A DNA stretch of 64,000 nt from assembly GCF_004402235.1 (NCBI RefSeq), contig NZ_SOFS01000032.1:29759-93758 (forward strand), read 5' to 3'. The notes under the pieces are model-generated. The model did no database searches. It was not told where the DNA came from and saw only the letters and a list, made by a program, of their open reading frames with translations. A program made the position numbers and the translations under genes. This document shows positions 49,148 to 58,244 of this stretch, piece after piece (position 1 is the stretch's first letter; each line of letters opens with the position of its first letter). This DNA is from Cryobacterium glucosi (GTDB lineage: Bacteria; Actinomycetota; Actinomycetes; Actinomycetales; Microbacteriaceae).

Positions 49148-52138
49148 GTGCGAATTCGACTGCTGGGCGGACTGAGTGTCGAGCACGACGGACGGCAGGT
49201 TCCCGTGACGGGGTCGATGCAGCTCGCCGTGCTGTTCCGGCTTGCCGTCGACGCGGGAACGGCGGTGAGCTACCGGGCGATCTCCGAGGACGTCTGGTCC
49301 CGCGATGCGCCCGAGAACCAGCGGGCCGCCCTCCAGTCCATCGTCTCCCGGCTCCGGGCCCAGCTCCCTCCCGGAGTGATCGAGTCGACGGTCGGCGGCT
49401 ACCGCCTCCTGCTCGCCAGGTCCGATGTCGACGCACTCCGTTTCGAAGACCTCGTGGCCGAGGCGGTTGCCGCGGCGGGGACTGCCTTGCCGGCGGATGC
49501 CCGACGCGCCGCGCTCGCGGCCCTCGCGCTCTGGGCTGGCGAACCCTGGATCCCGTCCCCGGACTTCGACTGGTTCCTCCGCGACCTCGCCCGCGACCGG
49601 GCCAGGGCACTCGAACTCACAGCCCTGGATGGCGCAGCCCCGGATGGCTGCGCACCCTCCGTGGCCTTCGCACCCTCCGCGGCCCGCGGCATCCCGGTGT
49701 CCCTCACCCGCCTCGTCGGCCGGGAGCGTGAACTCGCGGCGATCGAGGAGCAGCTCGCCGTGTCCCGGCTGGTCACGATCGTCGGAACCGGGGGAATCGG
49801 GAAGACGCGCCTCGCGCTCGAAACGGCAGCGGGCATCCGTGGTGCCGTGCTCGTCGAGCTCGCCCCGGTGGGTCCGGGCGAGGTGCTCGCCGCGGTGCTC
49901 GCGGCCACCGGGCGCGAACTGCGCACCTCGGACGCGCCCGTCGAGCCCGTGGGCAGCCTCGAACGGGTCGTCGAGGCGCTTCTCGGGCGCGCGGTCGTGC
50001 TCGTGCTCGACAATTGCGAGCACGTCATCGACGCGGCCGCGCGGCTCGCGGAGAGCCTGCTCGGCGCGCTGCCCGCACTGACGATTCTCGCTACGAGTCG
50101 CGAGCCGCTCGGAATCCCCGGCGAGTCCTTTGTCACCGTCGGGTCGTTGCCGCACCCGAGCGAGTCAGAGCTCGAGGCCGCCATCGACACTCCGGACACG
50201 CCGGGGTCGCCGGAGCGCCTGCGCGAGTTCGCCGCTCTCGAGCTGTTCGGCCAGCGGGCCCTCGCCGCGCGGGGCGCCGGCCTCGCTACCGGGGAACTGG
50301 CCGGCGCCGCCCGGATCTGCGCGCGCCTCGACGGGCTGCCGCTCGCCCTCGAGCTTGCCGCGGCGAAGCTCCGCACGATGACCCTCGACGAGGTCCTCGA
50401 CGGCCTCGACAATCGCTTCACCCTCCTCACCGGCGGGTACCGCACGGCACTGCCGCGGCACCAGACCCTCCGCGCCCTGATCGACTGGAGCTGGAGCCTG
50501 CTCTCGGCGGACGAACGCACGGCGCTCGGCCGGCTCGCGGTGTTCCCCGCCGGGATCGACACCCGGGATGCGGCCGACGTCGCCGCCACGGCCGGGCTCG
50601 TCGGGGCATCCGTCTTCGAGAGCCTCGTGGACAAGTCGCTGCTGCACCGCGAACGCGGACGCTACCGGCTGCTCGAGACCATCCGCGAATACGGCATCGA
50701 ACGGCTCGCGGAGGCCGGGACCCTCGCGGCCGAGCGCGCGGCGCAGGCCGGATACATCGCGGTGCGGGCGGAGGCCGCCGATGCGCTGATGCGCGGGCCG
50801 CGGATCCGCGAGGCGATCGCGTGGTTCGACGCCGAAGACGACAATGTGACTGCGGCGCTCCGGTACACAACGAGCGCGCGTCTCGCCGAGCCCGCGGTCC
50901 GGGTCGCGCTCGCCTGCGTGTGGTACTGGGGGATCCGGGAGCGGAGGGACGAGCTCGGCGTCTGGCTCGGCGCGGTGAGCGAACTGGCCGCAGAGGTCGA
51001 CAGCGATGAAGCACGCGCCATTGTGCTGTTCACGCCGGTCGTCCGGGCCTTCTCCGCAGAGGAGGCCAATCCCGATGCCGCTCGTGACTCGGCACTCGTC
51101 CCCGAGGCGCTCGCCGAGGCCGCACGGCGTGCGTTCGACGCGTGGGCGCAGGACCCGCCGGGGAGGGGCGGCGAACTGATGCAGCTCGCCTTCCCGCTCC
51201 TGTCCGCGTTCCGGACCTCGTTCGGAGAGGAGGGCTGGATGCTGCGGGTGCGGATCCCGAGCGGCGAGGAACTCGGCCTTGATCCCTGGCCCGCGGCCAT
51301 GCTGCACGTGATTCGGGCCGCCACGGCGCAGAACCGCGGCGACATCGCCGAGCTCGGCGAGGCATCCGCCCACGCCGTGCGCGCGTTCGAGGCGATCGGC
51401 GACCTCTGGGGCCTCGCCCTCGCGCAGCAGATGCGCGCGGAGTGGTTCAGCCTGCAGGGGCGCCTGGACGAGGCGCTCGACGTGACGGACGCGTCGACCG
51501 CGAACATGAGCCGCATCACCTCGAGCTGGGACCTCGCCCAGCAGCAGGCGCTCGCCGTGTCGATCATGCTGCGGCAGGGCAGGCTCGCGGCGGCGCGGGA
51601 GCGCGCGGATGAACTCCTCGCAGGGGCTGCGGAGTCCGGCAATATCTTCACCGTGATCCAGGCCGAGGCCACCGCACTCGTGCTCGACCTGAACGACCGC
51701 GACACGGGAGCCGCGAGCGCCCGGCTCGCCAGGATCGAGGACCTCGCGTCCGGCTGGCCGAACATGCCCGCCCAGCTCGTCGCCATGATCGGGGTGCGCC
51801 GCGCGGAGCTCGAGCTCCTTCAGGGCGACGCGGATGCCGCGGAGCGGGCCATTCGCGTGGCCGCCGATGCCGCGATCGCGAGCCTCGACCACCCCGTGAT
51901 CGGCCAGGTCGCACTGAGTCTCGGCGGCCTCGCGCTCGCCCGCGGGCAGGTCGAGGAGGCCGTGCGGGCGCTCGACCTCTCCTCGGCGATCATCGGGGCT
52001 TACGACCGCCTCGAACCGCGAGCGATCGCGATCGAACAGGCCGCCGCCGCCCACGGCATCGACCGGGCGACGCCGGCGCCCTCCTCGCGCCCGCACGCCC
52101 TCGCGACCCTCCGCGCCCTGATCGACCCGGCCGGCTGA
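49148..52138 (+). CDS. SARP/AfsR-like transcriptional regulator with NB-ARC ATPase and TPR-like repeats
   Basis: 996 residues. The N-terminal winged helix (about 1-90, MRIRLLGGLSVEHDGRQVPV ... LQSIVSRLRAQLPPGVIES) is followed by a short BTAD-like helical part (about 97-160), about half the usual length. The NB-ARC module comes next (about 183-520): Walker A GTGGIGKT (213-220), LVLDNCEHV (285-293), ATSREPLGIPGE and GLPLALELAAAKLR, with LPRHQTLRALIDWSWSLLS after it. The last 450 residues are helical repeats. Such one-component regulators sense small molecules and activate nearby genes. The convergent DrrAB-type exporter and the divergent HEAVH-SDR pair are the nearest candidates. Confidence 0.88.
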   Translation: MRIRLLGGLSVEHDGRQVPVTGSMQLAVLFRLAVDAGTAVSYRAISEDVWSRDAPENQRAALQSIVSRLRAQLPPGVIESTVGGYRLLLARSDVDALRFEDLVAEAVAAAGTALPADARRAALAALALWAGEPWIPSPDFDWFLRDLARDRARALELTALDGAAPDGCAPSVAFAPSAARGIPVSLTRLVGRERELAAIEEQLAVSRLVTIVGTGGIGKTRLALETAAGIRGAVLVELAPVGPGEVLAAVLAATGRELRTSDAPVEPVGSLERVVEALLGRAVVLVLDNCEHVIDAAARLAESLLGALPALTILATSREPLGIPGESFVTVGSLPHPSESELEAAIDTPDTPGSPERLREFAALELFGQRALAARGAGLATGELAGAARICARLDGLPLALELAAAKLRTMTLDEVLDGLDNRFTLLTGGYRTALPRHQTLRALIDWSWSLLSADERTALGRLAVFPAGIDTRDAADVAATAGLVGASVFESLVDKSLLHRERGRYRLLETIREYGIERLAEAGTLAAERAAQAGYIAVRAEAADALMRGPRIREAIAWFDAEDDNVTAALRYTTSARLAEPAVRVALACVWYWGIRERRDELGVWLGAVSELAAEVDSDEARAIVLFTPVVRAFSAEEANPDAARDSALVPEALAEAARRAFDAWAQDPPGRGGELMQLAFPLLSAFRTSFGEEGWMLRVRIPSGEELGLDPWPAAMLHVIRAATAQNRGDIAELGEASAHAVRAFEAIGDLWGLALAQQMRAEWFSLQGRLDEALDVTDASTANMSRITSSWDLAQQQALAVSIMLRQGRLAAARERADELLAGAAESGNIFTVIQAEATALVLDLNDRDTGAASARLARIEDLASGWPNMPAQLVAMIGVRRAELELLQGDADAAERAIRVAADAAIASLDHPVIGQVALSLGGLALARGQVEEAVRALDLSSAIIGAYDRLEPRAIAIEQAAAAHGIDRATPAPSSRPHALATLRALIDPAG

Positions 52139-52158
52139 TCCCGCCCCCGCGCGCGGGA
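52139..52158. terminator. Short GC hairpin between convergent SARP and ABC-2 genes
   Basis: TCCCGC (52139-52144) pairs with GCGGGA (52153-52158) across an 8-nt loop, directly after the SARP stop and 10 nt before the exporter stop on the other strand. Weak but well placed. Confidence 0.35.
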
Positions 52159-52168
52159 GGGAATCGCG

Positions 52169-52942
52169 CTAGAGCTTCGTGCGGTATGCGCGCATCGCCA
52201 GGGGGAAGAAGACGCCGACGAGGACGACGCAGGAGAGCAGCACCCAGAGGACTTCGCCGCCGACGCTTGTGCCCGGGGTCATGATCGAGTTGCCGACCAG
52301 GAGGCCGCGCATCGCGTCGGTGACGTGGGTGACCGGATTGATCGCGACCCAGCCCTGGAGCCAGCCGGGCATGGTCGCCGCGGGCACGAACGCCGAGGAG
52401 CCGAAGGTGAGCGGAAAGACGATCAGGAACGACAAACCCTGCACGGCGCCCGAGCTGCGGGCGAGCATGCCGATGAACACGGATGTCCAGCACAGGCTCA
52501 TCGCGAACACGATCATGAGCACGATGGCCGTCACAACCGAGTACCACGGGGTCAGGAAGCGGAAGCCGATCGCCGCGCCGAAGGCGAGGGTGACGCCGAT
52601 CGCGATGCTGTGCCGCACCACGTCGCCAGTCACGGCGCCCATGAGGGGGGCGGACCGGGCGATCGGCAGGGACCGGAACCGGTCGAACACCCCGTTCTTC
52701 AGGTCGGAGTTGAGGTTGACGCCGATGGTCATCGCCGTGGTCATGATCGTCTGCACGATGATGCCGGGAAGCGCGAACTGGAGGTAGTCCTGGCTCGTCC
52801 CGGCGATCGCGCCGCCGAAGATGAACACGAAGATCACCGTCATCACGATCGGCTGCACCGAGACGTCGAGGAACTGCTCGGGGTTCCGCACCATCTTGGT
52901 GACGGTGCGCTGGGCGAGGATCAGCGAGTCGCGGACGATCAT
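52169..52942 (-). CDS. ABC-2 type (DrrB-like) exporter permease
   Basis: 257 residues with six membrane segments. MVRNPEQFLDVSVQPIVMTVIFVFIFGGAI, LPGIIVQTIMTTAMTIGVNLNSDLKNGVFDRFRSLPIARSAPL and FLIVFPLTFGSSAFVPAATMPGWLQGW are the classic daunorubicin-resistance permease motifs. ATG 52942 overlaps the ATPase stop (ATGA). Works with the upstream ATPase as an exporter for a hydrophobic compound or lipid. Confidence 0.93.
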   Translation of the reverse strand: MIVRDSLILAQRTVTKMVRNPEQFLDVSVQPIVMTVIFVFIFGGAIAGTSQDYLQFALPGIIVQTIMTTAMTIGVNLNSDLKNGVFDRFRSLPIARSAPLMGAVTGDVVRHSIAIGVTLAFGAAIGFRFLTPWYSVVTAIVLMIVFAMSLCWTSVFIGMLARSSGAVQGLSFLIVFPLTFGSSAFVPAATMPGWLQGWVAINPVTHVTDAMRGLLVGNSIMTPGTSVGGEVLWVLLSCVVLVGVFFPLAMRAYRTKL

Positions 52943-53916
52943 GATGCGGCTCCTTCCGTGACGAGGCCGGTGGCGGAGGGTACTGCCGGCGTGTGACCGG
53001 TCAGGGAGTAGAAGACCTCGTCGAGGCTCGGGAGCCGCAGCGAGAGCTCGGTGACGGCGATGTTCTCGGCGTGCAGCCGGGCGACGGTCGCGGTGAGGGC
53101 ATCCGCGCCGGCGACGGGGACCGAGACGAGGCTCGGGGCTGGAAACTCGGGGGCGCGGGTGCCGACGGAGGCGAGCAGGGCGGTGACGCGGTCCAGGTCC
53201 CGGTCGTCGGCCGGCCGCACCTCGAGGGTCTGCCCGCCGACCTGGCGCTTCAGGCCCTCCGGGGTGTCGTGGGCGATGACGAGACCGTGGTCGATGACGG
53301 TGATCTCGTTCGCGAGGGCATCCGCTTCTTCGAGGTACTGCGTCGTCAGCAGCACGGTCGTGCCCTGGCGCACGAGGGTGCGGATCATCTCCCAGACGTC
53401 GTCGCGCTTGGCGGGGTCGAGGCCCGTGGTCGGTTCGTCGAGGAAGACGACGCTCGGACGGCCGATGAGCGAGGCCGCGAGGTCGAGGCGGCGGCGCATG
53501 CCGCCGGAATAGGTCTTGGCGAGGCGGCCACCGGCGTCGGTCAGCTCGAATTCCTCGAGGAGCTCGGCGGCGCGGGCCTTCGCATCGGAGCGGGACAGCC
53601 CGAGGAGGCGCCCGATCATCACGAGGTTCTCGACGCCGCGCAGGTCCTCGTCGACGCTCGCGTACTGGCCGGTCAGGCCGATCCGGCGGCGCACGTCGAC
53701 GGGGTGGGTGACGACGTCGAAGCCGGCGACCGTGACGGTGCCGGCGTCGGGCTTCAGCAGGGTCGCGAGAATGCGCACGGCGGAGGTCTTGCCCGCGCCG
53801 TTGGGGCCGAGGACGCCGAGCACCCGGCCGGGTCCGACGGTGAGGTCGATTCCGGCGAGTGCCTGGGTCGTGCCGAATCGTTTGGTGAGCCCGCGGGCTT
53901 CGATTGCTGCGGTCAT
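52939..53916 (-). CDS. DrrA-like ABC exporter ATP-binding protein
   Basis: 325 residues. Walker A GPNGAGKT (37-44), signature YSGGMRRRLDLA, Walker B SVVFLDEPTTGLDP and the C-terminal DrrA extension (about 230-315) are present. The extension ends in LRLPSLDEVFYSLTGHTP, a motif typical of daunorubicin-resistance ATPases. ATG 53916 is preceded by AGGAGG at 4 nt; an in-frame ATG 7 codons earlier lacks such a site. First gene of the exporter pair. Confidence 0.93.
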   Translation of the reverse strand: MTAAIEARGLTKRFGTTQALAGIDLTVGPGRVLGVLGPNGAGKTSAVRILATLLKPDAGTVTVAGFDVVTHPVDVRRRIGLTGQYASVDEDLRGVENLVMIGRLLGLSRSDAKARAAELLEEFELTDAGGRLAKTYSGGMRRRLDLAASLIGRPSVVFLDEPTTGLDPAKRDDVWEMIRTLVRQGTTVLLTTQYLEEADALANEITVIDHGLVIAHDTPEGLKRQVGGQTLEVRPADDRDLDRVTALLASVGTRAPEFPAPSLVSVPVAGADALTATVARLHAENIAVTELSLRLPSLDEVFYSLTGHTPAVPSATGLVTEGAAS

Positions 53917-54029
53917 GGTGCCTCCTGGGTAGGACACCAGTAGACAATTCCCCCGCTGTCGCCCCGCTGCCGCGCGCTGTCAGCGGCTGTCAGCCGCCGT
54001 CAGCGCCGGCTGCGGCAGCGGATGCCGCG

Positions 54030-55475
54030 CTACGGCCTGCCGTATGCCTCCAGCAGGCGCAGCCAGACTTCGCTCATCGTGGGGTAGGCCGGGACCGCGT
54101 GCCAGAGCCGGCTGATCGGTACCTCGCCGACGACGGCGATGGTCGCCGCGTGCAGGAGTTCCGCGACGTCCTGGCCCACGAACGTGACGCCGATGAGCAC
54201 TTCCCGGTCGAGGTCGACGATGGCCCTGGCCATGCCGGTGTAGCCATCGGCCTGCAGGCTCGCTCCGGCGACGCTTCCGATCGGATAGTCGAGCACCCGG
54301 ATCCGGAGGCCGGCCTTCTCTGCCGCCGCCTGGCTGAGCCCGACCGAGGCGACCTCGGGATCGGTGAAGGTGACCTGGGGGACGGCGGAGTGGTCTGCGG
54401 TGGCGACGTGGGTGCCCCAGGGGGAGTCGTCGACGGCCCGGCCGGAGGCGCGGGCGACGATCACGTCGCCCGCCGCCCTCGCCTGGTACTTGCCCTGGTG
54501 GGTGAGGAGGGCCCGATGCGTGACATCGCCGGTCGCGTACAGCCAGTCGCCGGCGAGGTCCGCCGCGTCGCCCTGAACGAGCAGGGTGTCGTCTACGGTC
54601 AGCCAGCCGCCGTCGGGAAGCCCGACGGACGCGAGCCCGAGGTCGTCGGTGCGCGGTGCGCGACCCGTCGCGACGAGGACCTCTGTCGCGGTGACGGTTC
54701 CACCGCTCGCGAGGGTGAGTACGACGTCGCCGTCGGCAGAGCGCATCGCGAGAACGGGAGCCTCGCCGGTCAGAACCGTCGCTCCCGCCGCGCGCAGGGC
54801 CTCGATGACGAGTTCGCCGGCGAACGGTTCTTCCTTGCCGAGGAGGGAATGGCGCACGATGAGCGTGACCCGGGCGCCGAGCGACGTGTACGCCGTGGCC
54901 ATTTCGGCCGCGGTGACACCGCCGCCGATGATGGCGAGGCTCTCCGGGATGTGCTGGGCGCTCGTGGCCTCGCGGCTGGTCCAGGGGTCGACGGTGCCGA
55001 TTCCTGGGATGTCGGGCAGCACGGCGGAGGACCCGGTGCTCACCACGACGGCGTGCCGGGCCGTGAGCACGGTCGTCGTCCCGTCCGTGCCGGTGACGGT
55101 CACCTCGCGCACGCCGCTGAGGCGGGCATGCCCGCGGACGAGGGCGATTCCCGCGGAGTCGAGCCAGCCGACCTGGCCGTCGTCCGCCCAGTGGCTCGTG
55201 AACGAGTCCCGGCGACGCAGCACGGCGGCGACGTCGAGCTCACCGGTCGCGGCCTCGGCGGCTCCGCCGACCCGGCGTGCGGCGGAGAGTGCCGCTCCGC
55301 TCCGCAGCAGGGCCTTGGACGGCATGCACGCCCAGTACGAGCACTCGCCCCCGACGAGTTCGCTTTCGACGATGACCGTGCTCAGCCCGCCCTGAACGGT
55401 GCGGTCTGCGACGTTCTCTCCGACGGCGCCGCCGCCGATCACAATGACGTCGTAGGTCGTGGTCTGGTCGTTCAT
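54030..55475 (-). CDS. FAD-dependent pyridine nucleotide-disulfide oxidoreductase, variant active site
   Basis: 481 residues, glutathione reductase/lipoamide dehydrogenase fold. VIVIGGGAVGE (FAD, about 10-20), the redox pair C45 and C50 in GGECSYWACMPSK, IIGGGVTAAEMATAY (NAD(P)), YATGDVTHRALLTHQ and a C-terminal dimerisation domain. In the usual C-terminal HPTxxE motif the catalytic His is replaced by Tyr464 (VPAYPTMSE). It is therefore unlikely to be a classical lipoamide dehydrogenase; mercuric reductase-like or quinone reductase-like activity is possible. AGGAGA precedes ATG 55475. First enoyl-CoA hydratase gene lies 31 nt upstream on the same strand. Confidence 0.88.
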   Translation of the reverse strand: MNDQTTTYDVIVIGGGAVGENVADRTVQGGLSTVIVESELVGGECSYWACMPSKALLRSGAALSAARRVGGAAEAATGELDVAAVLRRRDSFTSHWADDGQVGWLDSAGIALVRGHARLSGVREVTVTGTDGTTTVLTARHAVVVSTGSSAVLPDIPGIGTVDPWTSREATSAQHIPESLAIIGGGVTAAEMATAYTSLGARVTLIVRHSLLGKEEPFAGELVIEALRAAGATVLTGEAPVLAMRSADGDVVLTLASGGTVTATEVLVATGRAPRTDDLGLASVGLPDGGWLTVDDTLLVQGDAADLAGDWLYATGDVTHRALLTHQGKYQARAAGDVIVARASGRAVDDSPWGTHVATADHSAVPQVTFTDPEVASVGLSQAAAEKAGLRIRVLDYPIGSVAGASLQADGYTGMARAIVDLDREVLIGVTFVGQDVAELLHAATIAVVGEVPISRLWHAVPAYPTMSEVWLRLLEAYGRP

Positions 55476-55506
55476 GGTGTCTCCTGTCGTCGATGAGTCA
55501 CGTGGT

Positions 55507-56358
55507 TCAGCGCCCCACGAATTCCGCGGCGGTTCTGGTGCGGAATGCTTCCATGCCGATCCGGGCGTCCTCGCTCGCGGCGAGCACGCCGAGGGTCGGC
55601 TGCAGCCCGGCCTCCGCGACGGCATCGCCGAGTCGCACGGCGTCTCGCGCACTCGCGAGGGTCGCCTGCACCGCGAGCGGGGCCTGGGCGGCGATCCGCC
55701 CGGCGAGCTCGAGCGCCCGGTCGAACTCGGTGCCGTCGGGGACGACCTCCTGCACGAGCCCGATCCGCAGGGCCTCCGCGGCATCGAACATGTCACCGGT
55801 GAGGATCCAGCGCATCGCATTGCCCCAGCCGACCGCGCGGGGGAACCGGATCGTGGCTCCGCCGAACGGCAGGATGCCGCGGGCCACCTCGATCTGCCCG
55901 AACCGCGTCGAGGCGGCAGCGACCGAGATCTCGCTCGCGAGCATGAGCTCGATCCCGAGTGTGAGGCAGGTACCCTGCACGGCCATCACCACCGGCTTCG
56001 AGACCGCTCGGCCGTCGACCTGCCAGGGGTTGACCCCGCCGTCCGGCACCATGTCGATGCCGTCCGGGCCGAGGCGCGGGCCGATGTCGGCCAGGTCGAG
56101 GCCGGCCGTGAAGTGCTCGCCGACGGCGTAGACGAGGCCGACCCTGAGCCCGGGGTCGCGATCGAGCTCGCCGTAGGCAAGGGACAGCTGCTGCAGCATC
56201 AGCAGGTCGGCGGCGTTGCGCTTCTCCGGCCGGTTCAGCCCGATCAGGAGCACGTGCCCGCGCCGCTCGGTCAGCACCCGGAGTTCCTGGTGGGCGCGGT
56301 CCTGCCCGCCGGGGTCGTGCTCTGTTCGGCTCTGTTCGGTGCTGCGCTGCTCGCTCAC
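55507..56358 (-). CDS. Enoyl-CoA hydratase/isomerase family protein
   Basis: 283 residues, crotonase fold. LIGLNRPEKRNAADLLMLQQL, FTAGLDLADIGPR (oxyanion hole region), KPVVMAVQGTCLTLGIELMLASEISVAAASTRFGQIEVARGILPFGG and RWILTGDMFDAAEALRIGLVQEVVP are diagnostic. The position of the usual first catalytic Glu is Thr in GTCLTLG (commonly G-x-A-x-G-G-G), while E is kept in GQIEVARG, so the reaction is uncertain. GTG 56358 is preceded by GGAAGG at 6 nt. The first 25 residues are Gln/Glu rich. Confidence 0.88.
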   Translation of the reverse strand: MSEQRSTEQSRTEHDPGGQDRAHQELRVLTERRGHVLLIGLNRPEKRNAADLLMLQQLSLAYGELDRDPGLRVGLVYAVGEHFTAGLDLADIGPRLGPDGIDMVPDGGVNPWQVDGRAVSKPVVMAVQGTCLTLGIELMLASEISVAAASTRFGQIEVARGILPFGGATIRFPRAVGWGNAMRWILTGDMFDAAEALRIGLVQEVVPDGTEFDRALELAGRIAAQAPLAVQATLASARDAVRLGDAVAEAGLQPTLGVLAASEDARIGMEAFRTRTAAEFVGR

Positions 56359-56500
56359 GGATGCCTTCCTGGTGCTGGTGGGTTTCGGGGCGTTGCCCGC
56401 GGTGCAGGACAACGCAACGTCGGAGTTGTGCGCGACCCGCGGCATCCACTGCCCGGATTCACGGCGTGTGGCGAAAATCTCGGACGTTGCGGTGCGCGGG

Positions 56501-57334
56501 TCAGCGGGTGAGGGCGCCGATGATCCGGAGGATGCTCGGCAGGTCGTCGTTCGCGGCCTCGGGGGAGGCGGGCGCGAAGCCCGCGATCGTGGCGCCGGCG
56601 AGCTCGAACTCGGCCCTGAGCGCGGTGATCGTGCGGCCGAGGGTCTCGACGCTCAGTCCGAAGGGCAGGAGGTTCGAGAGCCCGGTCAGCACGGAGGGGT
56701 CGAGCACGTCGAGGTCGAGGTGGAGGTAGAACGCGGTCGCCCCCGTCGCGCGGACCGCGGCGAGAATGCCGTCCGGCGTCTCGAGCTCCTCGATCGACAG
56801 GCTGCGGATGCCCGCCGCACCGATGAGCTCGGCTTCGGCCGGGTCGATGTCGCGGGCTCCCGCGATCACGATCCGGTCGAACGGCACCCGTTCGTCCGCG
56901 CCGAGCACGAGCCCGTCGACACCCTCGCCGGCGATCGCCCGGAGCACCATGCCGCCGAAAGCTGCGGAAGGCGATGATTCGGGGGTGTGCAGGTCGGGGT
57001 GCGCGTCGAGCCAGACCACGGCAAGGCCGCCCGGATGCCGCGCCGAGGCGTGGCCGACGGCCGCGAGCGAGACGCCGCACTCGCCGCCGATCGTGAGGAC
57101 GGGGGTGACGCAGTCGCGCAGCGCACGGGTGAGGCGCTCGCGCACCATGACGAGGCTCGAGAACCGGTCGATGCCGGTGTCCTGCGCGTCGCCGGCCTCG
57201 ACCGGAACCGGGACTTCGACGGTCGCGGAGGACGGGAGATCACCCCGGATCGCCTCCGCACCATCGCTGAGGCGCATTGCGCGCGGAGAAACCGAACCCT
57301 GCCATTGCGGCACGACAACGAAGGAGGGAGCCAT
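56501..57334 (-). CDS. Arginase/agmatinase-fold (ureohydrolase) protein with altered metal site
   Basis: 277 residues. Metal motifs occur in order: GGECG (83-87), DAHPDLH (110-116) and HLDLDVLDP (205-213). In true ureohydrolases the first motif is GGDHS; here the His ligand is Cys86. The DAHxD and DxD pairs are intact. Actinobacterial proteins of this type are annotated only as arginase family. The substrate is unknown, and activity on arginine or agmatine is doubtful. ATG 57334 lies 5 nt after a CATACT box (minus strand, 57340-57345), so a leaderless start is possible. Confidence 0.82.
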   Translation of the reverse strand: MAPSFVVVPQWQGSVSPRAMRLSDGAEAIRGDLPSSATVEVPVPVEAGDAQDTGIDRFSSLVMVRERLTRALRDCVTPVLTIGGECGVSLAAVGHASARHPGGLAVVWLDAHPDLHTPESSPSAAFGGMVLRAIAGEGVDGLVLGADERVPFDRIVIAGARDIDPAEAELIGAAGIRSLSIEELETPDGILAAVRATGATAFYLHLDLDVLDPSVLTGLSNLLPFGLSVETLGRTITALRAEFELAGATIAGFAPASPEAANDDLPSILRIIGALTR

Positions 57335-57430
57335 ACTCCAGTATGCGCCTCGCGGGTTGTCGCGCGCGAGGGCACCGCGCACGTTCTCCGAACTCAAAAG
57401 TGTGCCCTCTCGGCGGTTTAGCGCCGTGGG

Positions 57431-58162
57431 CTACTTCTCGATCTCGCTCGCGCCGGAGGACTTGAGCGCCGCCAGGCGGGCGTCGACCTCGGTCAGTTCG
57501 CCGAGGTCTTCGAGGCTTTCGAACTGGGCGTCGAGGCTCGACGCGGCGAGCTCGTTCGCCCCGCGCACCTTGGCCTCCTCGCGGCGGATCTTGTCCTCGA
57601 ACCTGCTGACCTCGCTCGTGGGATCCATGATGTCGATGCTCTTGACGGCGTCCATGACCTTGGTCTGCGCCGCGGCTGTCTTCGACCGGGCGATGAGCTC
57701 GTCCCGCTTGGCGGACAGCTGGCCGAGCTTCTCCTTCATCGCGTTGAGACCGGTCTTGAGCTGTTCGACGACGGTGGTCTGCGAGGCGATCTGCGGCTCG
57801 GCGGCCTTCGCCTCCTTCTCAGACTGCAACTGGCGGCCGAGCGCGACCTTGGCGAGGTTGTCGAATTTGTCGGCGTCCACGGTGTTGCCCGCTGCGCGCA
57901 GCTCGTCGGCCTTGCGGCTCGCGGCGAGTGCCTTCCCGCCCCACTCCGCCGCGGCCTCGACGTCCTCCCGGTGGTCGTCCTCGAGGAGGCGCAGGTTGCC
58001 GATCGTCTCCGCGATGGCACCCTCGGCATCCGAAATGCTGTTGCTGTAGTCGCGCACCATCTGGTCGAGCATGAGTTTCGGGTCTTCTGCCGAGTCGATC
58101 AGGGAGTTGATGTTCGCCTTGGCCAGTTGTGCGATGCGGCCGAAGATGGATTGCTTGGTCAT
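57431..58162 (-). CDS. pspA: PspA/IM30 (ESCRT-III-like) membrane stress protein
   Basis: 243 residues, almost entirely helical and coiled-coil. MTKQSIFGRIAQLAKANINSLIDSAEDPKLMLDQMVRDYSNSISDAEGAIAETIGNLRLLEDD is the PspA N-terminal amphipathic helix and hairpin start. Long heptad-rich helices follow to about residue 190, then a short C-terminal tail. It remodels and protects membranes under envelope stress. AAAGGA precedes ATG 58162. The broken TPM-domain gene lies directly upstream on the same strand, a common pairing in actinobacteria. Confidence 0.92.
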   Translation of the reverse strand: MTKQSIFGRIAQLAKANINSLIDSAEDPKLMLDQMVRDYSNSISDAEGAIAETIGNLRLLEDDHREDVEAAAEWGGKALAASRKADELRAAGNTVDADKFDNLAKVALGRQLQSEKEAKAAEPQIASQTTVVEQLKTGLNAMKEKLGQLSAKRDELIARSKTAAAQTKVMDAVKSIDIMDPTSEVSRFEDKIRREEAKVRGANELAASSLDAQFESLEDLGELTEVDARLAALKSSGASEIEK

Positions 58163-58244
58163 GACAGTGTCCTTTCGAGTGATTCTGCGGGCGGGTCCAG
58201 TGTGGCGCGTGTCTGTGTGCTTCCGCTGTATGGGGTGAAGTGAG

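Noticed and set aside
49148..52138. NB-ARC/STAND protein as an antiphage system
   Set aside because: The N-terminal winged helix and short BTAD-like part make it a SARP/AfsR-type regulator; no effector domain or other defence gene is nearby.
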